From assembly GCF_013694245.2 (NCBI RefSeq), contig NZ_CP059322.2:4347001-4411000 (forward strand): a stretch of DNA of 64,000 nt. Reading direction: 5' to 3'. Origin of the DNA: Micromonospora ferruginea. Lineage in GTDB: Bacteria; Actinomycetota; Actinomycetes; Mycobacteriales; Micromonosporaceae. Positions 42,746 to 51,704 of this stretch are shown piece by piece; the stretch's first letter is position 1, and the number at the start of each line of letters is the position of its first letter. Under the pieces are notes generated by a model, which ran no database searches, was not told the DNA's origin, and worked only from the letters and a program-made list of their open reading frames with translations. The translations under genes and the position numbers were made by a program.

Positions 42746-45700
42746 TCCGCCATCACCTCGGCCGCGTCGAGGCGTACCCCGAACTGCTCGACGCCGGCGC
42801 ACACCCGGGCCCAGAAGTCGCCGACGCCGACGAAGTGGTCGAAGTTGCCGACGATGACCAGCAGCTTGCGGGCGCGCGACATCATCACGTTGGCCAGCTC
42901 GGGCTGGATCAGGTAGCCGATGTTGCTGATCGGGGAGTCGCCTCGGAGCCGGTCGCGCACCAGGGACAGGACGACCACGTCCGACTCCCGGCCCTGGAAG
43001 GCCGGCACGGTGGAGAGCTGCTCCATCGGCAGGCCCAGCCGGTGGAGCAGGTCCTTCTGCTCGCGGTACGGGGTGAGGACGGTGAGCCCGTCCGGAGCCG
43101 GCGCGGGGCGGAGCCGGCGCACGAAGTCGGCCACGATCCGCGCCTCACCCTCGTTGCTCCACGCCTCGACGTCCTGGCAGGCCGCAACCTTGGCGGTGTC
43201 GAGCCAGACCAGGTCCCGGCCCCTGATCGCCTCGGGGCTCACGAAACGGTGCGGATCGCCGTCGACCGGTGAGGACACCTTTCCCGGCGGGAGGTGCCCG
43301 CCGGTCCACTCCGGCCCGCCGGCGGCGGGGTAGAACACCCGGCTCACCAACTCGCCGATCGCCGGACGCATCCGGAACTGGCTGTCCAGCGTGCGCAACG
43401 GGCGGTTGAGCGGCCCTCGCGCCGCCGGCATCTCGTCGTCGAAGAGCGCGCCGAACAGGGAGAACACCCGCTCGTACTCAGCCTGCCGGCGCCCGTGCAC
43501 GTTGAGGTCCGGGTTCGGGTCGAGCGCGCACTCCCCGAGGAAGCCGAGGACGTCGTCGCGCCGGTGGGCCGGAAGCTGCTTGTGGTCGCCCAGCAGGGTC
43601 CAGCGCAGTCCCTGGGAGAGCGGGATGGCCAGCTCCCCGGGCCAGGCCTTCGCGGCCTCCTCGACGACCACCCAGTCGAACAGCGAGCTGTCGGTGGTGG
43701 CCAGCGCTCCGCGGGTCGCCGCGAGGCAGGTCGCGAAGACGAGGTTCGCGCCGCGGAGGAACCGGTCGTCGAGTTCGGGCAGCGCGGCCGGCAGGGCGGC
43801 CAGGTACCGCTCGCGGACCGCTGTCCAGCCGTCGTCCCGGGAAAGATCCTGCTTGACCGCGTCGGCGATCATCTTCCGCCGCTGCGGCGTCAGTTGCGAG
43901 AGCTTGAACTGCCCCATCGGCGTCGCGTCCACGGTGTCCGTCGAAGGCGAGACTATACGCACCGGCAGCAGGTCCTGCTTGACCACCATCCGGCCGTGCT
44001 CGTCCAGCGCGCCCAGGTAACGCAGGAGCCGCTCGGCGAGGTTGTCCAGGGCGAAGTTGGCCTGGGCCGAGATCAGCACCCGGGAGCCGTGGTCCGCGGT
44101 GAGGTACGCGGCCACCGCCCGACTGGCGATCTCGGTCTTACCGGTGCCGGGCGGTCCCTGCACGGCGTAGAAAGGCTGGGAGACCAGCATCTCCAGCACC
44201 GTCTCCGCGCTGCTGCCGCCCAGCGGCCGCGGCTTGGGGTCGCCGTTGTCGAACGCGTGGATCGCCTGCTGCCACCGCGTCGGCACGCCCCGGATGGTCA
44301 CCGGGTTGCGCAACTGGTCCAGCAGCGTGCGGTTGTCCAGCAGTTCCCATCGGGCGGCGAGCTGGCGTTGCAGCGCGATTCGCGTCCCGAAGTCGTCCGC
44401 GGGACGCAACCAGCCGCGCTCGGGCAGCCGGCCGGTCCCAGCGACGGCCTGGACGACAAGCGTGGTGTCATTGTCGAACCGAACAAACCGGACGTTGCCG
44501 GAGAAGACCCGGTCGGCCGGCACGCCCCGGTCGTCCGCGACCGCTTCGATCAGCGCGTTACCGTCCTGGAGCGACAGGCTCTCGAAGAACCGCGCGAACG
44601 GTGGGCGGCGCCGGACGGATGAGGCGAACTTCGCCAGCATCGGTTGGCCATGCTGTCGTGCCAGGTCCCGCAGGTCGTCGAAGACCAGCTTGATCTGGCC
44701 TCCCCCGGACGTCTCGACGCGGCTGTATGCGTACTCCCGGGCCCGGAGCTCGACCCCCTGGTATTCGAGCAGCCACTCGATCGCCTGCTCGTAGAGCATC
44801 TCGTCCGAGGTCCGTTCGACGGGCGAACGAACCGACTCGATGAGCGGGCGCCAGGACGGCCGGCCCGACCGCTGCGACTCCAGTTCCCTGGGGTGGATGT
44901 CGTAGGCGATCGCCTGGATCGGCGTCGGTCGCTGCCGGAAGCGGCTGCGGTCGAGCTGGGCCTGGATCCGGCGGGCGCGGTGGCTCTCCAACGGCACCAC
45001 GTACTTGATGAGGAGTACCTCGTCGATCGGGGTGGCGCTGGCGATGCCCAACGCGTTGGTGGGGCGGAACGGCTGGCAGAACCAGGCCGCCCGCTCGCCC
45101 ACCAGCAGTTGTTGCGCCTCGCGCTTGCCGACGTGGGTGCCGGCGTCGATGTATGGGTCGGAGCCGTGCGGCGCGTGGACGAGGATCGCGGCGCGCAGGT
45201 CGTGCTCCAGGAAGGCGGCCAGCTCCGCCCGCCCCTCGGGCGTCATCGGACTGGACCGGATCCAGCCCCACTCGTAGATCGTCGGGATCGATTCCTTGGG
45301 CATGTAGGCCACCAGGAACGGCCGGTCGCTCACCCGGGCGGTGAAGTGGTTGGCCAGGACCGCATAGTGCTCGGCGAGCCGGGTGACGACCATGGACGAC
45401 TCCGGGCGGTCACCCGGCTGTTCCCCGAGCATCCACAGCAGCAGGTCACACAGGGCGCGCGGGATGCTCCGCTCCTCCCGAAGGCGGGTCCGCATCCGCT
45501 CCCGGGCCGCACGTGCCCACACCTGCACCTCGTCCGTGTCGCCGAGGTGCGCCGGGACCTCGACGGACAGCGGCCCGAAGAACCACTCCCACACCACCAC
45601 GCCGAGGCTGTAGACGTCGGACCGCTGGTCGTCCAGGAAGCCGCCCCGGTCAGCGGGCGGGAACAGGAAGTCGATGCGCTCCGGTGAGGCGTAGAGAAGC

Positions 45701-46371
45701 GCCCGGGAGCCGTCGCGCTGGTCGAGCAGCAGCTCACGTACCTGATCGTTGGTGGACGACGCGTCAAGTGTGGCCGCACGCAGCAGGTTCGCCACGAGCG
45801 TGCTCATCTCGAACCGCGACAGCCGCAGGACGAGCTCGTCGGTCTCCTCGCTGACGGGTTCAACGGTGATCGAGCCGGTCCACAGGTTGCGGTGGATCAG
45901 GCCGTGGTCGTGCAGGATCGCGAGGGCGCTGGCGAGCATGGAGAAGTGCCGCAGCGCCTCGGCCGGACGCTCGTGCAGGAAGCCCGTGCTGCCCGCCACG
46001 CTGGCGAGCGTGTTCAACCCGCCGCGCGTGACCACGAAGGCGAACCCGTTGCGCGAGGCATCCCCGTCGTCCTCGTAGCCGCCGTCGACGATCTCCGGTA
46101 GCGCCGGGTGACGCAGGCCGTTCGCGCGCAGGAGGACGCGGATCTCCTGCTCCCACATCAACCCGCCGAGCGCCGCGATGTTGAGGTAGATCTGCAGGAT
46201 CAGCGCACGGCTGTCGCCGTCGACCAGTTCGTAGCGATAGAGGGTGCTGGGGATGATCTCGGTCCGTACGGTCGACAGCGACGCACCACCGGGGGCCGTG
46301 TAGGGCCCATGCAACCGGCCGGTCCGCCCGAAGTATCGGTCGACGATCTGGTCGACGAGTTCACCGGTCAC
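42742..46371 (-). CDS. Pseudokinase fused to a UPF1/Dna2-type SF1 helicase
   Basis: A 1209-residue protein. Residues about 20-345 have a protein-kinase fold. The HRD motif is IHRNL (Asn162 in place of the catalytic Asp), the DFG position reads SRFEM, and no glycine-rich loop is seen. ASPE (228-231) and SDVYSLGVVVWEW remain, so it is a pseudokinase. The helicase starts near 700: Walker A GPPGTGKT (739-746), VVVEEAAKAW as motif II, LLGDHKQLP as motif III and NVMMSRARKLL as motif VI. The helicase motifs look intact. It is first in the three-gene overlapping operon and is a candidate sensor of nucleic acid. Confidence 0.8.
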   Translation of the reverse strand: MTGELVDQIVDRYFGRTGRLHGPYTAPGGASLSTVRTEIIPSTLYRYELVDGDSRALILQIYLNIAALGGLMWEQEIRVLLRANGLRHPALPEIVDGGYEDDGDASRNGFAFVVTRGGLNTLASVAGSTGFLHERPAEALRHFSMLASALAILHDHGLIHRNLWTGSITVEPVSEETDELVLRLSRFEMSTLVANLLRAATLDASSTNDQVRELLLDQRDGSRALLYASPERIDFLFPPADRGGFLDDQRSDVYSLGVVVWEWFFGPLSVEVPAHLGDTDEVQVWARAARERMRTRLREERSIPRALCDLLLWMLGEQPGDRPESSMVVTRLAEHYAVLANHFTARVSDRPFLVAYMPKESIPTIYEWGWIRSSPMTPEGRAELAAFLEHDLRAAILVHAPHGSDPYIDAGTHVGKREAQQLLVGERAAWFCQPFRPTNALGIASATPIDEVLLIKYVVPLESHRARRIQAQLDRSRFRQRPTPIQAIAYDIHPRELESQRSGRPSWRPLIESVRSPVERTSDEMLYEQAIEWLLEYQGVELRAREYAYSRVETSGGGQIKLVFDDLRDLARQHGQPMLAKFASSVRRRPPFARFFESLSLQDGNALIEAVADDRGVPADRVFSGNVRFVRFDNDTTLVVQAVAGTGRLPERGWLRPADDFGTRIALQRQLAARWELLDNRTLLDQLRNPVTIRGVPTRWQQAIHAFDNGDPKPRPLGGSSAETVLEMLVSQPFYAVQGPPGTGKTEIASRAVAAYLTADHGSRVLISAQANFALDNLAERLLRYLGALDEHGRMVVKQDLLPVRIVSPSTDTVDATPMGQFKLSQLTPQRRKMIADAVKQDLSRDDGWTAVRERYLAALPAALPELDDRFLRGANLVFATCLAATRGALATTDSSLFDWVVVEEAAKAWPGELAIPLSQGLRWTLLGDHKQLPAHRRDDVLGFLGECALDPNPDLNVHGRRQAEYERVFSLFGALFDDEMPAARGPLNRPLRTLDSQFRMRPAIGELVSRVFYPAAGGPEWTGGHLPPGKVSSPVDGDPHRFVSPEAIRGRDLVWLDTAKVAACQDVEAWSNEGEARIVADFVRRLRPAPAPDGLTVLTPYREQKDLLHRLGLPMEQLSTVPAFQGRESDVVVLSLVRDRLRGDSPISNIGYLIQPELANVMMSRARKLLVIVGNFDHFVGVGDFWARVCAGVEQFGVRLDAAEVMAE

Positions 46372-46488
46372 GGACGTCCTCTAGCCGCGGTGGAGAGCAC
46401 AGTGGACGCGGTCGCGTCATGCATGGGGCAACGCAGACCAGTCTAGGTCCGCACCGGCCTGATCGGAGTGACGCCTTTCCGACTGCCC

Positions 46489-46529
46489 GGGGGTCCCGCA
46501 GCTTGTCCGGCGCGCTGCGCGGGACCCCC
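46489..46529 (-). terminator. Hairpin after the SRPBCC gene
   Basis: GGGGGTCCCGC and GCGGGACCCCC form a perfect 11-bp stem. A second small stem GCAGC/GCTGC lies near the loop. It lies just downstream of the SRPBCC stop, in the 167-bp gap before the helicase gene promoter. Confidence 0.7.
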
Positions 46530-46538
46530 TCGCGGCCG

Positions 46539-47390
46539 TCAGGCGCCGGTCGGGGCCTCGTCGGCCAGCCAGATGGGCTGCCACGCGGGGAGTTCGTGGA
46601 AGCGGCGCAGCTCGGCCAGGCCGGCCACCGCGCCGGTCCAGGCCGCGTACGGCGGGTTGCCCTCGTCGAAGCCGGACTGCACGAACGTCAGCCTGGTCCG
46701 GCCGCCGGACTCGGCCAGCTCCCAGGTGCTCACGCCGGTGGGCCCCCAGTCGACCGAGAGGACCCGCCCCGGCGTCACGTCCAGCACCTTGGCCGCGTAG
46801 CCGGTCTCGAAGCCGCCCATCGCGTAGCGGCCGCCCGCCCACGGCTCGATCCCGATCGGGTAGCCGAACCAGGCGCTGGCCTGCTCGGAGTCGGTCAGCG
46901 ACGTCCACACCTTGTCCATCGGGGCGTCGATCAGCAGCTCGCCGCGCAGGTCGGCGGAGGTGAAGTCGGTGCGCGGCAGCAGCGGCCGGCCCTCCAGGTG
47001 GGCGTTGAGGTTGGCGACGCTCAGCGCCCAGTAGGTCTGGAGCACGCCCCGGATGGTGCTGCCGTTCATCGCCTCCTCGATGAGGAAGTGGCTCTGCCGC
47101 AGGGTGAGGATGGTGGCGTCGCCGTCGGGCGCCAGCTCGAACTCGGTGGTGGTCTCCACCCCGTCGAGCGTCCACGCGAAGCGCAGCGACTTGTCGTCGG
47201 CGTGCAGCAGCCGTTGGTGCGGCGCGTCGCCCTCGGGCGTGTAGCGGCCCCAGAACTCGTAGCGTCGGGGCAGGTCGACCTCGGCGTGTTCGGCCAGCCA
47301 CACGCGCAGCTCGGCCGGGTCGGTCAGGGCGCGGCGGACGGTCGCCAGGTCGGCGGCGAGGCGGGCGCGGACGGTCAGCGGCTCAGTCAT
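46539..47390 (-). CDS. Double SRPBCC (AHSA1-like) domain protein
   Basis: A 283-residue soluble protein made of two START-like/AHSA1 domains. The first spans about 1-130 (RRALTDPAELRVWLAEH, YEFWGRYTPEG) and the second about 145-280 (MDKVWTSLTDSEQASAWFG, RVLSVDWGPTGVSTWEL). Such domains bind hydrophobic ligands or Hsp90-type partners. Its start overlaps the end of the ArsR-type gene by 8 bp. That pairing is typical of an autoregulated ArsR-SRPBCC operon. Confidence 0.85.
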   Translation of the reverse strand: MTEPLTVRARLAADLATVRRALTDPAELRVWLAEHAEVDLPRRYEFWGRYTPEGDAPHQRLLHADDKSLRFAWTLDGVETTTEFELAPDGDATILTLRQSHFLIEEAMNGSTIRGVLQTYWALSVANLNAHLEGRPLLPRTDFTSADLRGELLIDAPMDKVWTSLTDSEQASAWFGYPIGIEPWAGGRYAMGGFETGYAAKVLDVTPGRVLSVDWGPTGVSTWELAESGGRTRLTFVQSGFDEGNPPYAAWTGAVAGLAELRRFHELPAWQPIWLADEAPTGA

Positions 47391-47943
47391 GGGTGTCGCC
47401 TTTCGGGTAGCAGGCCACGGCGAGTTTGAAGGCGTCTCCGTCGGCGCCGCCGTAGCGGGTGAACAGGTCCCGCAGCGTCGACTGCAGGTCGTGCAGGAAT
47501 TCCTGGCGCCGCTCGGCGGGCACCCGGATCTCTCCGGACACGCCGATCGAGGGCAGTTCGGGGGCGGCCCGGTCCAGCGCGGCGATGTCGGCCTGGACCT
47601 CCTCCATCAGGTCGAGCAGGTAGCCGAGGCTCAGCTCGTCGCGCACCCGGCGCCCGTCGCCGATGCGGCCGACCAGCCGGGGGGACAGCCAGTAGGACCG
47701 GGCGACGGCCTGGTAGATGCCTTCGGTGATGCCGCGCACCCGCCGGTCGGCGACCTGCTCGGCCAGGCCGGCCGCGACCAGTTGCTTGACGTGGTAGTAG
47801 ACGCGCTGCGGTGTCTGCTCCAGCCGGGCCGCGACCTCGGTGCAGGTGCGGGGCTCGGCGAGTTGCCGCAGCACCTCGATGCGTTGCGGCTTGAGCAGGG
47901 CTTCGGCCTGCTCGCGTTCTTCCAGGTACAGGACGTCTCTCAT
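47383..47943 (-). CDS. ArsR-type winged-helix repressor
   Basis: A 186-residue protein. Residues about 15-80 are a winged helix with CTEVAARLEQTPQRVYYHVKQL, where YYHVKQL is the recognition helix. The C-terminal about 100 residues are helical and probably bind a ligand or dimerise. I chose the ATG at 47943, because an upstream ATG at 47967 would lie inside the palindrome that is its likely operator. It precedes and overlaps the SRPBCC gene. Confidence 0.8.
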   Translation of the reverse strand: MRDVLYLEEREQAEALLKPQRIEVLRQLAEPRTCTEVAARLEQTPQRVYYHVKQLVAAGLAEQVADRRVRGITEGIYQAVARSYWLSPRLVGRIGDGRRVRDELSLGYLLDLMEEVQADIAALDRAAPELPSIGVSGEIRVPAERRQEFLHDLQSTLRDLFTRYGGADGDAFKLAVACYPKGDTHD

Positions 47944-47954
47944 GGCAAAATCAG

Positions 47955-47968
47955 TTTGTACGTACAAA
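47955..47968. promoter_or_regulatory. Perfect palindrome TTTGTACGTACAAA, likely operator
   Basis: A 14-bp perfect palindrome lies 11 bp before the ATG of the ArsR-type gene, in an unusually AT-rich promoter segment. Its position would block transcription or translation start of the repressor operon. Confidence 0.7.
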
Positions 47969-47987
47969 ACTTCTTTGTCAATAGGAA

Positions 47988-48024
47988 CGACGAGAGGCCG
48001 CGCGGGCGGCGCGGCCTCTCGTCG
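47988..48024. terminator. Strong hairpin after the tmsB-like gene
   Basis: CGACGAGAGGCCGCGC and GCGCGGCCTCTCGTCG form a perfect 16-bp stem with a 5-base loop, 8 bp downstream of the methyltransferase stop. It also insulates the ArsR promoter. Confidence 0.85.
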
Positions 48025-48031
48025 GTACGGG

Positions 48032-49375
48032 TCAGGGCGTCCAGTCGGGACGCAACGGATAGCCGTTGACCCCCTGCGGGCCGTTGTGCGTGGCGAGCAC
48101 CTGGTGCAACTGGATGCCGTTGCGCTCGAACGCCATCCGGGAGCCGGCCATGTAGAGGCCCCACACCCGGGCGGTGCCCGCGCCGACCTCGTTCACGCAG
48201 AAGTCCCAGTTGTCGACCAGGTTGCGGCACCAGCCGGCCAGCGTCAGCGCGTAGTGCTGGCGCAGGTTCTCCTCGTGGTGCACCTCGAACCCGGCGTCGT
48301 GGATCTCGCTGACCAGCCGCCCCGGGCCGGCCAGCTCGCCGTCCGGGAAGACGTACCTGTCGATGAACGCGCCGGAGCGGTGCGGCGCCCGGTTGTCGGC
48401 GCGGGTGATGCAGTGGTTGAGCAGCCGCCCGCCCGGCTTCAGCCGGGACCGCAGCGCGCCGAAGTAGGCCGGGTAGTTGCGCACCCCGATGTGCTCGGTC
48501 AGCCCGATCGAGGAGATCACGTCGAACTGCTCGCGCGGCGCGTCCCGGTAGTCGAGGTGGCGCACCTCGGCCAGGTCGCCCAGCCCCTCCCGCTCGATCG
48601 CGGCCCGCGCCCACTCGGCCTGCGCGCGGGACAGCGTCACGCCCAGCGCCTTCACGCCGTACTCCCGGGCCGCGTGCCGGACCATGCCGCCCCAGCCGCA
48701 GCCGACGTCCAGCAGCCGCATCCCCGGCCTGAGCGCCAGCTTGCCGGCGACCAGGTCGTACTTGGCACGCTGCGCCTCCTCCAGCGTGTCGCCCGGGCTG
48801 TGGAAGACCGCGCAGGTGTACGTCATGGACGGCCCGAGCACCTTCTCGTAGAAGGCGTTCGACACGTCGTAGTGGTGCGAGATCGCGCTGCTGTCCCGCA
48901 CCTTCGAGTGGCGCAGCCCGCTCATCACCCGCCGCCAGCGCGGCGCGGCCTCCTGCGGCGGGGGCGGCGGCGGGCGCAGCCGCTCCCAGCCCAGCGCCTT
49001 GACCAGCGCCAGCGCGTCGGCCACCGGCGGCATGCGCAGCGGCATCTCGTCCTTGAGCACCCGCAACGCCTCGTACGGGTCGCCCGGGTGCACCCCGTCC
49101 AGCCCCAGGTCACCGCTGACGTAGGCCCGGGCCATGCCCAGGTCGCCGGGCGCGGTGAGCAGGTAGGACAGCCCTCGCTCGGTGCGGATCGACAGGGTGA
49201 TCCCGGCGTCCGCCGGGCCCACCGCGCTGCCGTCGTATCCGGTGACGCGGACGGGCAGGTCGCCGGTGGTGACCGCGCGGATCACGTCCGCCACGGTGGG
49301 TCCGGTGCGCCGGCCGTCCGCCGGTGGTCCGGCGGAGGCGCTCGCCGCCCCCGGTGTTCGGTCGGTCAGACTCAT
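48032..49375 (-). CDS. tmsB: Cyclopropane-fatty-acid-synthase-type methyltransferase (TmsB-like)
   Basis: A 447-residue protein. The C-terminal methyltransferase has SISHHYDVSNAFYEKVLGPSMTY-like phospholipid-binding sequence, the SAM motif LLDVGCGWGGMVRHAA, and GLTEHIGVRNYPAYF. The N-terminal about 140 residues are the usual lipid-binding region. The start overlaps the stop of the FAD gene (ATGA). Because the partner is a DHCR24-like FAD protein, the pair fits tmsA-tmsB, which make 10-methyl branched fatty acids from oleoyl lipid. TmsB adds the methyl group from SAM. A plain cyclopropane synthase is the alternative. Confidence 0.75.
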   Translation of the reverse strand: MSLTDRTPGAASASAGPPADGRRTGPTVADVIRAVTTGDLPVRVTGYDGSAVGPADAGITLSIRTERGLSYLLTAPGDLGMARAYVSGDLGLDGVHPGDPYEALRVLKDEMPLRMPPVADALALVKALGWERLRPPPPPPQEAAPRWRRVMSGLRHSKVRDSSAISHHYDVSNAFYEKVLGPSMTYTCAVFHSPGDTLEEAQRAKYDLVAGKLALRPGMRLLDVGCGWGGMVRHAAREYGVKALGVTLSRAQAEWARAAIEREGLGDLAEVRHLDYRDAPREQFDVISSIGLTEHIGVRNYPAYFGALRSRLKPGGRLLNHCITRADNRAPHRSGAFIDRYVFPDGELAGPGRLVSEIHDAGFEVHHEENLRQHYALTLAGWCRNLVDNWDFCVNEVGAGTARVWGLYMAGSRMAFERNGIQLHQVLATHNGPQGVNGYPLRPDWTP

Positions 49376-50757
49376 GCTCGGGATACCGCCTTCTCGTACA
49401 GTCCGGTGAGTCGGTGATCCGGGTCGTAGCGGTCCTTCACGGCGCGCCAGGTCTCCCCGCCGTAGAGCCGGTCGAACGCGTCCCGGTCGTAGTACGCGTC
49501 GGAGTAGAGCGACTTGTGCCCGCCCGACTCCGACACCATGTGCTCGATCTGCCGGTTGACGTCGCCGTCGGCGGCGCCCGCCGTGATCGGCACGCTCCCC
49601 CAGAAGCCGATGTTCACATATGTCTCGCCCGGCTGGAGCGGATATAGCGGCCAGGCCCGGGCGGATCCCGGGCCGGCCGGCTCCCGCAGCCGCAGCGGGC
49701 AGAGCCACACCGGATCCATCTTCACGTTCCCCGCGAACCAGCGGAGGAACTCGGGCGTCCGGTCCAGCGGGATCTCCACGTCCTGCACCACGCGCTCGCG
49801 CGCCGGGCGGCCCCGCCACCGGTCGACCCGGGCGGCCACCTGGTGCCGGTGCTCCAGCCGCACGATCTTGTGATAGACGTCGCTGCGCCGGTAGCGCTGC
49901 GGCCAGAGCCGCCGGACCAGCGGGTGCTGCACGCCGAACGCGGCCGAGCACCAGAACCAGTCGGTGTCCCACCGCCACAGGTAGTCGTACGCGGTCAGCA
50001 CGTCACGGGTGCGGCGGCGCAGCGAGCGGTAGTAGATCTCCTGGCCGGTGTAGTCGGACGGGCGGCCCTCGGCCTCGTCGGTGAACGTGCCGAGCACCAG
50101 GTAGGACTCGCCGGGGCTGAACATCACCCCGTCCATGGCGTCGACCGGCTCGCCGGCGAAGGCGCCCTTGTCGACCACCTCGCCGATCGCGTCGACCAGC
50201 TCCTCCAGCCGGGTGAACCGGATGTTGCGCAACGCCACGTGCCGGCCCACCGGTTGCAGCTCGATGCGCAGCCGGGTGGCGTAGCCGAGGCTGCCCAGCG
50301 AGTTGGGGAACGCCCGGTGCAGGTCGGCGTGCTCGCCCTGGGGCCGGGTGGTGACCAGCTTCCCCGCCCCGGTCAGCACGTCCATCTCCAGCACCGACTC
50401 GTGCGGCAGGCCGTTGCGGAACGAGGTGGACTCGATGCCCAGCCCGGTCACCGCGCCACCGAGCGTGATGGTGCGCAACTGCGGCACGACCAGCGGCATC
50501 AGCCCGTGCGGCAGGGTCGCGTCGACCAGGTCCTCGTAGGTGCACATGCCCTGCACGTCAGCGGTGCGGGCCGCCTCGTCCACGGCCAGCACCCCGGTCA
50601 GCCCGCTCACGTCCAGCCCCGGGGCGCGCGGCGCGGAACGGGGCCGGAAGAGGTTCGAGGTCTGCTTGGCCAGCCGCACCGTCTCGCCGGCGGGCACCGC
50701 GGCGTAGGACCGCCGGAGCGCGTCCACCGCCCGTTCATGATCACGGACAGCTCGCAT
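49372..50757 (-). CDS. tmsA: FAD-binding oxidoreductase, DHCR24-like (TmsA-like)
   Basis: A 461-residue protein with a PCMH/BBE-type FAD-binding domain. Visible features are VQGMCTYEDLVDATLPHGLMPLVVPQLRTITLGG-type sequence near residues 68-102 and GLGIESTSFRNGLPHESV. The C-terminal substrate domain ends with YSDAYYDRDAFDRLYGG. It resembles 24-dehydrocholesterol reductase homologues that reduce the methylene lipid intermediate made by TmsB. It is first in the two-gene operon, ATG start, and divergent from the YbaK gene. Confidence 0.75.
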   Translation of the reverse strand: MRAVRDHERAVDALRRSYAAVPAGETVRLAKQTSNLFRPRSAPRAPGLDVSGLTGVLAVDEAARTADVQGMCTYEDLVDATLPHGLMPLVVPQLRTITLGGAVTGLGIESTSFRNGLPHESVLEMDVLTGAGKLVTTRPQGEHADLHRAFPNSLGSLGYATRLRIELQPVGRHVALRNIRFTRLEELVDAIGEVVDKGAFAGEPVDAMDGVMFSPGESYLVLGTFTDEAEGRPSDYTGQEIYYRSLRRRTRDVLTAYDYLWRWDTDWFWCSAAFGVQHPLVRRLWPQRYRRSDVYHKIVRLEHRHQVAARVDRWRGRPARERVVQDVEIPLDRTPEFLRWFAGNVKMDPVWLCPLRLREPAGPGSARAWPLYPLQPGETYVNIGFWGSVPITAGAADGDVNRQIEHMVSESGGHKSLYSDAYYDRDAFDRLYGGETWRAVKDRYDPDHRLTGLYEKAVSRA

Positions 50758-50850
50758 GAGATCACTTTACGCCCGGGTACGACAATTCGTGGGATGTCCA
50801 CGGTGGCCTTCCGCCGACCCGCCGGCGACGCGCGGGTTACCGTGACGACC

Positions 50851-51321
50851 ATGGTCAACCCCGCTCTCGACGCCCTCGACGCCGCCGGACTGCCGTACCG
50901 CGTCATCCGGCACGGGCCGGTCGCGAGCCTGGCCGAGGCGGCGGCGGCCCGCGGCGTCGAGGTGCCGGACGTGGTGAAGACGATCGTGGTCCGTCGCGGC
51001 GCGGGCGACCACCTGTTCGTGCTCACCCCCGGCGGGCGGGTCGTCTCCTGGCCCAAGCTGCGCGCCCTGCTCGGGGTGAGCCGGATGTCCCTGCCGGACG
51101 CCGCCGCCGCGAAGGAGGCCACCGGCTACGCGCGCGGCACCATCACGCCGTTCGGGGCCACCACGGCCTGGCCGGTGATCGCGGACGAGCGGCTGCGTGG
51201 CCGGGAGATCACCCTCGGCGCGGGCGAGCACGGCCTCGCCGTCGCGCTCGCGGCGGACGCCGCGCTGGCCGCGCTCGGCGCCACCGTCGCCGACGTCACC
51301 GACCCGGAACCCGTGCGCTGA
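50851..51321 (+). CDS. ybaK: YbaK/EbsC-family aminoacyl-tRNA deacylase
   Basis: A 156-residue protein with the YbaK/ProX fold. It has VPDVVKTIVVR with the conserved catalytic Lys, GYARGTITPFG near residue 94, and the ITLGAGEHGLAVAL strand. The family removes wrongly attached amino acids from tRNA. I use the ATG at 50851 as start. Upstream in-frame starts at 50842 and 50794 exist, but none has a good Shine-Dalgarno. Confidence 0.85.
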   Translation: MVNPALDALDAAGLPYRVIRHGPVASLAEAAAARGVEVPDVVKTIVVRRGAGDHLFVLTPGGRVVSWPKLRALLGVSRMSLPDAAAAKEATGYARGTITPFGATTAWPVIADERLRGREITLGAGEHGLAVALAADAALAALGATVADVTDPEPVR

Positions 51322-51361
51322 CCGGTGGCCGGCGCGCGGCCACCGGCATAGCGTGGAGGGC

Positions 51362-51646
<285 letters not shown>

Positions 51647-51704
51647 GTCACCCGGCCGCCGGGTCGACTGGCCCTCGGACGCCCCGGTGGGTCAGGATGC
51701 CCCC

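Noticed and set aside
36981..46371. Labelling the locus BREX, DISARM or Pycsar
   Set aside because: No methyltransferase, PglX/BrxC/DrmA-type proteins or nucleotide cyclase were found. Only single parts resemble those systems.
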